Source: a bacterium
GTDB taxonomy: Bacteria; SZUA-79; Acidulodesulfobacterales; Acidulodesulfobacteraceae
Direction: 5' to 3'
Assembly (NCBI GenBank): GCA_021803845.1
Contig: JAJZLA010000013.1
Location: forward strand, 1-13,130
Length of the DNA: 13,130 nucleotides
Of this stretch, positions 6,689-13,003 are shown piece by piece; position 1 is the stretch's first letter; every line of letters begins with the position of its first letter. The notes beneath the pieces are model-generated. The model was given only the letters and a program-made list of their open reading frames with translations. It had not been told where the DNA came from and did no database searches. The translations under genes were made by a program, and so were the position numbers.

Positions 6689-7078
6689 TTAAAAATGTAA
6701 AGTCAAAAGTTTGACTGTAAACAAATAGCCCAAACCTTCTAAAGCTGCAACGCCTACATTAAAATTGCCGTTAGACGTAGACGCGGTCAAGCCCTGCGCT
6801 CCGTTCGGCAACTGTCCGGTCATGCTAATCGACGGGATAGCCGCCGTTGCTCCTGCGCCTGTGCCTTTTTGAATAGACGGGAGCTGTCCGGTTAAATTGA
6901 TAGACTGCGCCTGCGCCATTCTGATATTGTTGGATACATGCGCGGGCGCTGGGTTTACTGCCTGCGGATAACCGCCGCTCGGTATTACGCCCGTCAAAGC
7001 TATTGACTGCGCAGCAAACGCCTTGCCTGCAAAAGCAAAGGCAAATACAAGAGCTAAAACTAATACGAACTTTTTCAT
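6689..7078 (-). CDS. Secreted protein with three SI-x-LTG-x-[IL]P repeats (129 aa)
   Basis: The start is ATG at 7078-7076, seven to eight bases after GGGAGG; a GTG three codons earlier overlaps the ribosome binding site and is rejected. Residues 1-22 are a textbook signal peptide (MKKF, hydrophobic core, GKAFA before AQ). The mature part has three spaced copies of a 13-residue unit: QSIALTGVIPSGG at 24-36, QSINLTGQLPSIQ at 58-70 and PSISMTGQLPNGA at 82-94, separated by Gly/Ala/Pro-rich linkers. The C-terminal 30 residues are moderately hydrophobic. It contains no cysteine and few charges. The gene is visibly richer in G and C than its neighbours, which may reflect separate origin. No known family is recognised; it could be a surface or fibre-like protein carried as cargo in the leading region. 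Confidence 0.85.
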   Translation of the reverse strand: MKKFVLVLALVFAFAFAGKAFAAQSIALTGVIPSGGYPQAVNPAPAHVSNNIRMAQAQSINLTGQLPSIQKGTGAGATAAIPSISMTGQLPNGAQGLTASTSNGNFNVGVAALEGLGYLFTVKLLTLHF

Positions 7079-7122
7079 TTTAATCACCTCCCTTTTTTTA
7101 AAAATTTTTATAAAAAATAAAG

Positions 7123-7452
7123 TTAAATTTCATCTAATTTTGCGAGCTTTTCTTTCTTTTTCGACGAGTCAAATTCCAAAAGGATTTTCCATTCGTCGGT
7201 CTCGGATTTTCCGAGCTTGATTTTAGCATCGAACTCTTTGCCCGCTTTGTTCTTAAATCCCACTACTTGAATTTTTTGTCCGGCAAGCAATTTTTCGAAA
7301 GTGCTACGCGAGATTTTCTTATTTAGAATTTGTTTAAACACGATAAAATCGCAACCGCTCGCTTTTTGAGTCTTCCAATCGTAGCAGTGATTTTCGCACT
7401 CAAAAACCGCGTCGGTTTCCATAATTAAACCCTTGCAGACGGGACATTCCAT
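7123..7452 (-). CDS. Stand-alone topoisomerase C-terminal zinc-repeat domain protein (109 aa)
   Basis: The sequence fits the repeat domain found at the C-terminus of bacterial topoisomerase III/TraE-like enzymes (Toprim_Crpt, as I recall the family name): CPVC at 3-6, further cysteines at 19, 23 and 34, GCDFIVFKQILNKKIS at 33-48, an LLAGQKIQVVGFKNKAGKEF stretch from 55, and DAKIKL at 75-80. In full enzymes this domain binds DNA and follows the catalytic Toprim and strand-passage domains, none of which are present here. So it is a free DNA-binding zinc domain, not a topoisomerase. It has a good start (GGAGG, eight to nine bases upstream) and directly follows the 53-residue gene, whose stop overlaps this ribosome binding site. 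Its role in the element, perhaps binding incoming or single-stranded DNA, is inference. Confidence 0.85.
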   Translation of the reverse strand: MECPVCKGLIMETDAVFECENHCYDWKTQKASGCDFIVFKQILNKKISRSTFEKLLAGQKIQVVGFKNKAGKEFDAKIKLGKSETDEWKILLEFDSSKKKEKLAKLDEI

Positions 7453-7458
7453 AATTTT

Positions 7459-7620
7459 TTACCTCCAGTTTTTAGAATTTAAAATAAAATAAAAAACTTT
7501 GTTAATTTGAATGAAAATAAATTCAAAGATAAAATTAAGAGCTGACAAAAAGTTTTTAGGATTAAAAATAAGCTCATATATACAAACCATAATGCAGATA
7601 AATAAAATAATTTTTTCCAT
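7459..7620 (-). CDS. Small hydrophobic protein (53 aa), coupled to the zinc-domain gene
   Basis: ATG at 7620-7618 follows AATCGGGAGAAACGG, the shared leader of the cluster. The frame ends with codons that contain the GGAGG ribosome binding site of the next gene (TGG AGG TAA), a compact arrangement that argues for a real gene. The product starts MEKIILFICIMVCIYELIFN and has two hydrophobic stretches, about 4-19 and 28-48, rich in Ile and Phe. It is probably membrane-associated. No motif or family is recognised. Confidence 0.55.
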   Translation of the reverse strand: MEKIILFICIMVCIYELIFNPKNFLSALNFIFEFIFIQINKVFYFILNSKNWR

Positions 7621-7658
7621 TTCCGTTTCTCCCGATTAAAATTAATTTTTTCCTTACA

Positions 7659-7841
7659 TTAATTAAGCGAAAGCCGTGTTTGACTTTCAGGTTGACTATT
7701 AACAAAGTCAGATATCGCCTGCCTGATGAATTTTGATAATTTGATACCCTTTTCGTTCATCAGCTTTTCGGCAAAATCACGCTCTTTTCTTGGAATGCGA
7801 ACCGACAATTTAACGTCTTTGATTTTCTTTTCTTTTTTCAT
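7659..7841 (-). CDS. Small CopG-like ribbon-helix-helix regulator (60 aa)
   Basis: ATG at 7841-7839 follows AATCGGGAGG. Residues 9-16 (DVKLSVRI) form the DNA-contacting strand, followed by helix 1 (RKERDFAEKLMNEKG) and helix 2 (LSKFIRQAISDFVNSQ), the standard CopG/MetJ pattern. Such proteins act as dimers on short operators and often repress their own promoter. It opens the leftward small-gene run and faces the rightward genes, so it is well placed to control both. The 11-base sequence CGGCTTTCGCT (minus strand) occurs in its last codons and again 54 bases before its start, and also before the other RHH gene at 5459; these are candidate operators. An antitoxin role is possible, but no toxin partner is visible. 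Confidence 0.8.
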   Translation of the reverse strand: MKKEKKIKDVKLSVRIPRKERDFAEKLMNEKGIKLSKFIRQAISDFVNSQPESQTRLSLN

Positions 7842-8049
7842 TTTTAACCTCCCGATTAATTTTTTTTTAAAATTTAAACTTCCTATGCTTAATTAGCGAA
7901 AGCCGCAAAAAAAATATCAGGACCGGCGCCGATTTAAAAAAAATAAAAAGTTTTTCATTGGATAGCCTTTTTTAAAAAAGAAAAACCGCCGTATTTGCCT
8001 TTTAAGGCGTTTTTGTAAATCGGTTAATGGGGTTTTATACCTAAAATAA
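7842..8049. promoter_or_regulatory. Divergent gap with TTGGATAG copy and bidirectional hairpin
   Basis: The gap separates leftward and rightward genes. It holds one CGGCTTTCGCT repeat (7895-7905), a TTGGATAG copy at 7958-7965, and an imperfect hairpin at 7981-8014 in which AAAAACCGCC pairs with GGCGTTTTT with one bulged base. The hairpin looks like an A/T-flanked terminator that could work in both directions, but nothing clear is transcribed into it from the right. I see no strong promoter; TTGTAA and TATACC about 17 bases apart near 8012-8041 would be a weak rightward candidate. Confidence 0.4.
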
Positions 8050-8214
8050 AAATCAAAGGCTTTAAAAAGACGCGAATTAACCGAGAACTACGTTAAGGGT
8101 TTAACCTCCCGTCAGCATTCCGAATCCGCCATAGATATTCTCGACAGACGTTATGCAAATGGAGAAATCGACGATGCCGAATATAAAAGGATAAAGGCAA
8201 ATATCGAAAGTTAA
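8050..8214 (+). pseudogene. SHOCT-domain remnant lacking a start codon
   Basis: The frame from 8050 (just after a stop at 8047-8049) to TAA at 8212-8214 encodes a clear SHOCT (short C-terminal) domain: SESAIDILDRRYANGEIDDA followed by EYKRIKANIES. Residues DIL, RYA, GEID and EY match the family pattern. No ATG, GTG or TTG occurs in this frame and there is no ribosome binding site, so the N-terminal part is missing. SHOCT domains usually sit at the C-terminus of small membrane proteins or other domains and help oligomerisation. It is most likely the tail of a deleted gene, ending 22 bases before the intact small membrane gene. A non-standard start cannot be ruled out. Confidence 0.6.
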
Positions 8215-8236
8215 TTACTTAAAAGGAGGCGATTTT

Positions 8237-8482
8237 ATGTTGTTAACTCTTATAATATTTATGGTGTTCATGTCGTTCTTGATAATCGGGATTGCATGGT
8301 TAGGAACGCGGTATCGTAAAAGAGCAGAAATAGAAAAAGACGTTCCAATTAAACAAGCGGAAAATAACCATAAGCCTAAAGGTTCTTTATTGGTAACTCT
8401 ATTTTTTTTGGATAACCCGCTCATATGGGCTTTGTTTCCGTCGGCAAGACGTTCTATCAGGGACTACCTAAATAGGGATTAA
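8237..8482 (+). CDS. Small membrane protein (81 aa), the only intact rightward gene
   Basis: AAGGAGGCGATTTT before the ATG is an excellent ribosome binding site. Residues 2-23 (LLTLIIFMVFMSFLIIGIAW) form a membrane span, followed by a basic and polar segment (RYRKRAEIEKDVPIKQ) and a second hydrophobic stretch at about 50-68 (SLLVTLFFLDNPLIWALF). The end, ARRSIRDYLNRD, is basic. The N-terminus starts only 22 bases after the SHOCT remnant. Small membrane proteins and SHOCT domains often occur together, so the two pieces may derive from one older locus. The function is unknown. Confidence 0.75.
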   Translation: MLLTLIIFMVFMSFLIIGIAWLGTRYRKRAEIEKDVPIKQAENNHKPKGSLLVTLFFLDNPLIWALFPSARRSIRDYLNRD

Positions 8483-8558
8483 TTTTTTTCAAATCAAATT
8501 TCCGCATTGCGGTCAAAAAAGTTATTTTATAACGTTGTTTTAAACCTACAAACCTGCG
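8483..8558. promoter_or_regulatory. Short gap with CCGCATTGCGG dyad
   Basis: Downstream of the 81-residue gene, CCGCA and TGCGG at 8502-8512 form an exact dyad with a one-base centre. The loop is too short for a terminator, so a protein-binding site is more likely. Near matches occur at 12625-12634 and 12957-12967 in the right-hand non-coding region. No gene is seen here. Confidence 0.4.
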
Positions 8559-8805
8559 TTGTTACTGAATTGTTACTGGTTGTTACTGGTTGTTACTACT
8601 TTTGTTACTGGTTTTTGTCAGTAAATATATAGGTTGTTACTGGTTTGGGTATAAAATAGGAAAAAGTAGCAGGCAAATTTTTTTTTATTTTTTTTCGGAT
8701 AAAAGTTTAAAAATGCAAAAACCAGTAACAACCAGTAATAAGATTGTATATATAAGGATTTGCGGGTTGTTACTGGTTTGAATTTAATATCCAAACCAGT
8801 AACAT
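8559..8805. repeat. Iteron-like array of ten TTGTTACTGGTT repeats (candidate replication origin)
   Basis: Copies in + orientation begin at 8559, 8570, 8580, 8590, 8602, 8634 and 8767; minus-orientation copies (AACCAGTAACAA type) lie at 8720-8731, 8730-8741 and 8794-8805. The first four are nearly tandem with a 10-11-base period, so they fall on one face of the helix. Some copies vary (TTGTTACTGAAT, TTGTTACTACTT). Between the clusters is a T-rich tract at about 8677-8696. The last two copies form a 12-base inverted repeat around an 11-base loop (8769-8803). Initiator-bound iterons beside an AT-rich tract are typical of plasmid and P4-like origins, and the array abuts the 3' end of the primase-helicase gene. 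Confidence 0.8.
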
Positions 8806-8824
8806 TTTTATAAAGAGGGTTAAA

Positions 8825-11281
8825 TTAGAAAAGTGTCCAAGCTTTGATTGTTTTTTGTCCTGTTCTTAAGGTTTTAATTTTACCGAGTCCTGCGGATAAT
8901 TTAATGCTGAGTTTAACTTTAGACATTATTTTCATTTGATTTATTTTTTCCGGGTCGGGGTCTTGGGCTAAACCGTGAACAGATAAAAGATATAACGAAT
9001 ATGAAAGGTTAGACGATACATACTTATCGCTTATCTCTTTCTCGAGGTTTTTAATTCGATAATTAGTTTCGTGACTATTGGTAGAAAAAGATATTAATTC
9101 GTTTAACCAGTCATACAGCTTGTCATGTTTTTTCTGGATTAATAAATCCGAAAATATAGTCGTCCATTCCTGCGTAGTCCGCTGGACTATTACTTTTTCG
9201 TCATTCAGAAAAATATTAAGGGCGTCGGTCGAATTGTCATTATATGATAATAGTATTGCCCAAAACTTAACGCATTCTCCGGATTCTATTTTACTAACTA
9301 ACTCGGCTATTTCTGCTTTTGTATAGATATAGTCGAGGCTTTGGTTTGCCGTAAATATTGAATACCGGCGGTCGCTGTTTTCGATAGAAACGGGTATCGC
9401 ATTATTTGAGAAAAATATACAATTAGCGTAATTCCTGACTTGCCGGGGTTTGATAAATTTTTGATTTACGATTAAGAAATCGTCCGAAATAATTTGCTTT
9501 AATTTTTCATACAACGTTGTTCCGTCCCTGAAATCCGGCTTAACTTCATTGAATGCCACAAAAAGTTTATTTTCCAAATCGCCGTTGAATTCGCTCTTAA
9601 GACTTTCGTTACTTAAAGTTATTACTTGGCTATCGTCCTGCGGATTTTCTGCGCCATTTCCGAAAAAAGGCCTTATTATTTTTTCAAATAGTAAGCCTTT
9701 GCCCGTTCCCTGCAAACCTTTAATAATAATTGCGTTTCTGGTCTTTTTATTCGTCTGTGCTATATAACTTAACCAGTTTAAGAAATACCGGCGCTCGTCT
9801 GGTTTAATAAATAGATTGCTAATAATAGCCCAAACCGCCGGAGCTTCGGACTGCAACGTAGTTTCAAGTATATTATATTCAAGTTTTCCGCTTTTTAATT
9901 GAATTTCTGTTGCGTAATTTTCTGCCTTAAGTCTGGTTTCCGATTTTTTAAAAGTATTTATTTTAAATTTTTCAAGCCCTTTACTAAATTCTATAGTTTT
10001 GCTGTTTTCTGGGTTAAATTCAATTCTGCATGGCGGGAGCGCCGCGTCTTTTAAAGTTAGGCGAGGGTCTATTCCTAACAGACTTTGTAAGCTTGATATT
10101 TTTTCGAGATATAGGGTTTTTTGTGTTGATTTTTCAAATATTATAATCTGTTCAGAATGAATAATATCAAGACCTACGTAAACAGGGCTTGTAGTGTCTG
10201 CAAATTGCCACTCCCCAAACCATTTTGCAAATTGAATTAGTATATTCTTTTTATCTTCCGTCTCAATGATTTTATTTTTAACCATAGAAGTTAGATATAT
10301 AAGGGTTTTATTCGGTTCGAGAGGTTTAGGTTCTGTTTTTTTAATTTTTGTAATATCACTAAAATTAAGCCCACGGACGAGGACGTCATTAGCGTCTTTG
10401 GCTATTTCTTTATCGCAACGCCATAAAATATAATTATAATTCTCAGGCAATCGTTCGATAGCCTGTCTGCCCGCTTCGTCATTGTCGGCAAAAAAAATCG
10501 GGTTTTTACCGGCATTTTTAATTATTTCCGCAAGTTCTGGTTTTAGGAATGTTGCGCCGCCGCCGGCTATGGCATTGTAACCCATTTTTATCATCGACAA
10601 AGCGTCAATTTCCCCTTCTACTATATAAACGTCGGCAAGTTCTGATTTTATTAAGGCATTTGAAAAATTAAAGGCTATCGTTGTATTTTTTGGAATAAGC
10701 TTATAATTTGGTTTTTTGCCAGTCTCCGGATCGGCGTAGATTCCGCGAACGGAATAACCTACTACGCCGTTTGAATTACAATAGGAAAAAGCAAGGTAGC
10801 CCGGATTACTTATTTTAACCTGTTCTATGTCAATATCTAAAATGCCCCGTCCCGCCAAATATTGTTTTTCAATTTTGGTTAATGGTTTTAGTATTTTCCA
10901 TTCGTCGGCATAATTGCGCTGCGGTTTTTCTGCCTCCGGTTCTTGTTTTTTCGCTTTTAGTTCTACTACTTTGCTTGCCTGTTCCATTTTTTCACCCCTT
11001 TCCCGACGGATATTTTTTTCAAATATCGGTATATTTAATATGTCATATAAGTTTAGGGTTTCAATTAATTCAGTGCGAGTATATGCCCGCCCACAAGAAT
11101 AACAATATAGGGTTGGTGTTTCTGGATTATCGTTAATTTGTGCCTCGAAGTTGTCTTTTTTAAGCGGTTCGCCGCTTTTGCAAATCGGACAACGACAAAC
11201 TACATTGTTTCCCGTCCGCATTGTCTCGACGCCGGAGGCATGCAGGATATCAAATATGGAATAATCGCTAATCTTATTCAT
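8825..11281 (-). CDS. Primase-helicase (zinc finger, Toprim, SF3-type helicase), 818 aa
   Basis: This is a replication protein combining primase-type and helicase domains. The N-terminal zinc motif has C31, C34, C60 and C63 (CPIC and CYSC). The Toprim domain shows VEGEIDAL at 221-228 and FADNDEAGR at 264-272, the acidic residues that bind metal for primer synthesis. The C-terminal helicase has Walker A GLQGTGKG at 522-529, a B-like segment LFVAFNEV at 573-580, CIFFSNN at 621-627 and DRRYSIF at 637-643, the layout of P4-alpha/DUF5906-type proteins. The C-terminal 60 residues are basic and may bind DNA. ATG at 11281 is chosen because GGGAGG lies six bases upstream; a TTG eight codons earlier is rejected. 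Its start overlaps the stop of the 340-residue gene in ATGAATAA, so translation is coupled. The adjacent iterons suggest it starts or restarts replication there (inference). Confidence 0.9.
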   Translation of the reverse strand: MNKISDYSIFDILHASGVETMRTGNNVVCRCPICKSGEPLKKDNFEAQINDNPETPTLYCYSCGRAYTRTELIETLNLYDILNIPIFEKNIRRERGEKMEQASKVVELKAKKQEPEAEKPQRNYADEWKILKPLTKIEKQYLAGRGILDIDIEQVKISNPGYLAFSYCNSNGVVGYSVRGIYADPETGKKPNYKLIPKNTTIAFNFSNALIKSELADVYIVEGEIDALSMIKMGYNAIAGGGATFLKPELAEIIKNAGKNPIFFADNDEAGRQAIERLPENYNYILWRCDKEIAKDANDVLVRGLNFSDITKIKKTEPKPLEPNKTLIYLTSMVKNKIIETEDKKNILIQFAKWFGEWQFADTTSPVYVGLDIIHSEQIIIFEKSTQKTLYLEKISSLQSLLGIDPRLTLKDAALPPCRIEFNPENSKTIEFSKGLEKFKINTFKKSETRLKAENYATEIQLKSGKLEYNILETTLQSEAPAVWAIISNLFIKPDERRYFLNWLSYIAQTNKKTRNAIIIKGLQGTGKGLLFEKIIRPFFGNGAENPQDDSQVITLSNESLKSEFNGDLENKLFVAFNEVKPDFRDGTTLYEKLKQIISDDFLIVNQKFIKPRQVRNYANCIFFSNNAIPVSIENSDRRYSIFTANQSLDYIYTKAEIAELVSKIESGECVKFWAILLSYNDNSTDALNIFLNDEKVIVQRTTQEWTTIFSDLLIQKKHDKLYDWLNELISFSTNSHETNYRIKNLEKEISDKYVSSNLSYSLYLLSVHGLAQDPDPEKINQMKIMSKVKLSIKLSAGLGKIKTLRTGQKTIKAWTLF

Positions 11282-12296
11282 TTTTATCGCCTCCCGCAAA
11301 ATCAAACGCCTGTTGACTTTTAAGCCTTTTTGCCCTGCCTGTGCGGGGGCGGGGTGGCTTGATGTCTATCGTTATTATATCGTCGTTCGGCTCGTCGTCC
11401 GGCATTGCGAATAAGTCCGGCGCCGGCTCGTCGTCGTCCATGTCCACGTCGTCGATATGCTCGCATATGTATTCTTGCAATAACAAGTCTGCTTCTGGGC
11501 TAATACCGACAGTAGATAGGTCAGATATATAATCATACAGCGTCGCATTGTCGCCGCCGTCCGTCATTATGACAGCGTCCAAGCTCTTAATCCCGCCCCG
11601 CGCCACAAAGTAGGCTTGACGTGCGCGTAACATCGCCGGCGCAGTCCTGCTGGCGTCGCTGGTTTCGCGGGTCACAATATCCCGCCAAAATTGACGAATT
11701 TTAAAATTTATAAAATTTTGTGTCTTTTTTTCAGTTTTTTCGTTCCATTCCGTAAAAATTGAAGGGTAGAAATGAGGATTTTTGACGGCGTGATTAATTA
11801 AGTCGGATATGATTTTCCGGCGGATATCGCCTGATAGCACGTCGTCGTTGATTTTGTCGTCTTCGATTGTAGAATAATTGGCAATATATAGTATATCGAG
11901 GAGATTAGCTAATTGGTCGATATAGAATTGGCGCTGTTCTTTATTGTTTATTTTTGGAATATTTATATTATAGAACGGGGCGGGGCTTGCATTTTCGGGC
12001 GGCGCTGTCGGCGGAGCATTGCTTTCAGCGGCTTCGGTTGCTATCTGCCTGCCGTCTGGCTCGGCAATTTTTGTTAATTTTTCTAAAAAATAAAAAAGCT
12101 GACAAAGTAGGAGTGTAGCTTGATATTCTTTTGATTTTTCGACAAATTCGTCGGCTTTTTTTAATAAAAGTAAAATTAGAACAATAATCTGAATACCGGG
12201 GAGTGCCGCCCCTATCCATTGCGCCGGCGTCAGCGGTTCGGCCTTTAAGCTTGTTTTTTGAATTTTAGTGATGTCTGCAACATTTATGTTTTTCAT
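11274..12296 (-). CDS. Membrane-anchored protein of unknown function in the replication operon (340 aa)
   Basis: GGAGG precedes the ATG. One hydrophobic span lies at about 28-45 (IGAALPGIQIIVLILLLL). A helical segment at 50-78 and a Pro/Ala/Glu-rich linker at about 88-107 follow. A mixed helical domain runs from about 115 to 280, with basic patches such as SGDIRRKI and NFKIRQFWRDIVTR. A very acidic stretch is at 282-306 (DDVDMDDDEPAP), then a basic segment (RPRTGRAKRLK) at 316-326. I do not recognise a family. Its stop overlaps the primase-helicase start by eight bases, so the two products are probably made together. A membrane-linked partner of the replication protein would fit, but that is inference. 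The C-terminal part is more GC-rich than the rest of the window. Confidence 0.8.
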   Translation of the reverse strand: MKNINVADITKIQKTSLKAEPLTPAQWIGAALPGIQIIVLILLLLKKADEFVEKSKEYQATLLLCQLFYFLEKLTKIAEPDGRQIATEAAESNAPPTAPPENASPAPFYNINIPKINNKEQRQFYIDQLANLLDILYIANYSTIEDDKINDDVLSGDIRRKIISDLINHAVKNPHFYPSIFTEWNEKTEKKTQNFINFKIRQFWRDIVTRETSDASRTAPAMLRARQAYFVARGGIKSLDAVIMTDGGDNATLYDYISDLSTVGISPEADLLLQEYICEHIDDVDMDDDEPAPDLFAMPDDEPNDDIITIDIKPPRPRTGRAKRLKSQQAFDFAGGDKNE

Positions 12297-12318
12297 TTTT
12301 TACCTCCGATTTTTAGTT

Positions 12319-12477
12319 TTAATTTTCTAAAAGTTTGTAATTTTTCTCAATTATCTTAATTATGCATTCTGTCAATAGTTTGCTGACTTTTATGTTCATT
12401 TTGCACGCAATTTTGTCTAAATCTTGTTTGGTTTTTGTATTAATCCTAATATGTAAATGAGTGTCTTTGCTTATCAT
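12319..12477 (-). CDS. Small ribbon-helix-helix-like regulator at the head of the replication operon (52 aa)
   Basis: ATG at 12477-12475 follows GGGAGGTG. The product begins MISKDTHLHIRINTKTKQDL; residues 6-13 (THLHIRIN) suit the DNA-contacting strand, followed by helix 1 (TKQDLDKIACKMN) and helix 2 (VSKLLTECIIKIIEKN). This is the CopG/Arc pattern. It is the first gene after a good promoter and precedes the membrane protein by 22 bases, the position expected for a self-regulating copy-control repressor. No catalytic residues are seen. The fold call rests on pattern, not on alignment, and a DUF-type RHH family is equally possible. Confidence 0.7.
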   Translation of the reverse strand: MISKDTHLHIRINTKTKQDLDKIACKMNIKVSKLLTECIIKIIEKNYKLLEN

Positions 12478-12519
12478 TTTTTTCACCTCCCTTTTTTGTT
12501 TTTATCTCTTTTTATTTTA

Positions 12520-12547
12520 ATTATATCATATTTTAAAATTAAGTCAA
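12520..12547 (-). promoter_or_regulatory. Sigma-70-type promoter for the replication operon
   Basis: On the minus strand TTGACT (12547-12542) and TATAAT (12525-12520) are separated by 16 bases, and the ribosome binding site of the RHH gene follows about 30 bases downstream. The -35 box lies inside one of three TGTGTTGACA-like repeats, so a repressor binding there would block the promoter. Confidence 0.7.
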
Positions 12548-12970
12548 CACTTTTTTTTATTTTTTTTAATTTATTTTTGTCCGCCGTGCGATTATTTTAA
12601 AGCTGTAATGTAAACTTTTTTTGTCCGCAATGCGTTTTTATATCCTTTTTTATGTCAACACATATTGAGATAAAAAACGACAAAATACTAAATAAAAATA
12701 CGATATAATACAATATGATAAAATATGGACTGAATTTTAAGGCTTTTTCCTTTTTTCAGCTTAATAAAATCAATAACTTACAATTTGTCAACACACGATT
12801 AAATACAGGAAAAATAAGGATTAGAAAGGTTTTTAAATTGGATAGGCTTGTTATTTTTTAAAAATTATAACAGAATTATAACAGAATTTAACAAAAACGG
12901 TATAAAAAGAGATAAAAACAGAATAAATAAAAATGCTATTAACATCAGTAAATAAGCCGCAATGCCGTTA
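12542..12970. repeat. Repeat-rich non-coding region upstream of the replication operon
   Basis: No gene is supported here. It contains GTCAACAC-type repeats at 12542-12551, 12653-12662 and 12786-12795, CCGC-(A/C)-TGCG-like dyads at 12581-12590, 12625-12634 and 12957-12967, a TTGGATAG copy at 12838-12845, and a tandem AATTATAACAG at 12863-12884 followed by a partial third copy. AATAAAAATGCTAT at 12926-12939 is identical to 5635-5648 in the oriT region. Such dense short repeats near the element end are typical of regulator, integrase-arm or partition sites; which of these cannot be decided from sequence. Confidence 0.5.
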
Positions 12971-13003
12971 TTTCATTAAGTTTAATTTTTTCTTAAAAAG
13001 CGT

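Larger units (their letters stand above)
5487..7905 (-). repeat. Three dispersed copies of CGGCTTTCGCT
   Basis: Exact 11-base copies (minus-strand reading) lie at 5487-5497, 7666-7676 and 7895-7905; the entry spans the outermost copies. Two of them continue into TAATTAA-like sequence and flank the 60-residue regulator gene. The third lies just upstream of the RHH gene of the transfer operon. A weaker copy overlaps the relaxase stop at 409-418. Placement next to both RHH genes suggests a shared operator, which is inference. Confidence 0.55.

Noticed and set aside
7079..7087. GTG start three codons upstream for the secreted repeat protein
   Set aside because: The GTG overlaps the GGGAGGTG ribosome binding site itself, so the ATG at 7078 is the workable start and gives a standard signal peptide.
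8559..8805. CRISPR array
   Set aside because: The repeats are about 12 bases, nearly tandem, partly inverted, and have no unique spacers of regular length.
11282..11305. TTG start eight codons upstream for the primase-helicase
   Set aside because: The GGGAGG site lies between it and the ATG, and the ATG gives the typical coupled overlap with the previous stop.
12741..12764. Intrinsic terminator in the right-hand region
   Set aside because: The AAGG/CCTT stem is too short and the outer pairing is interrupted by a T-T internal loop.
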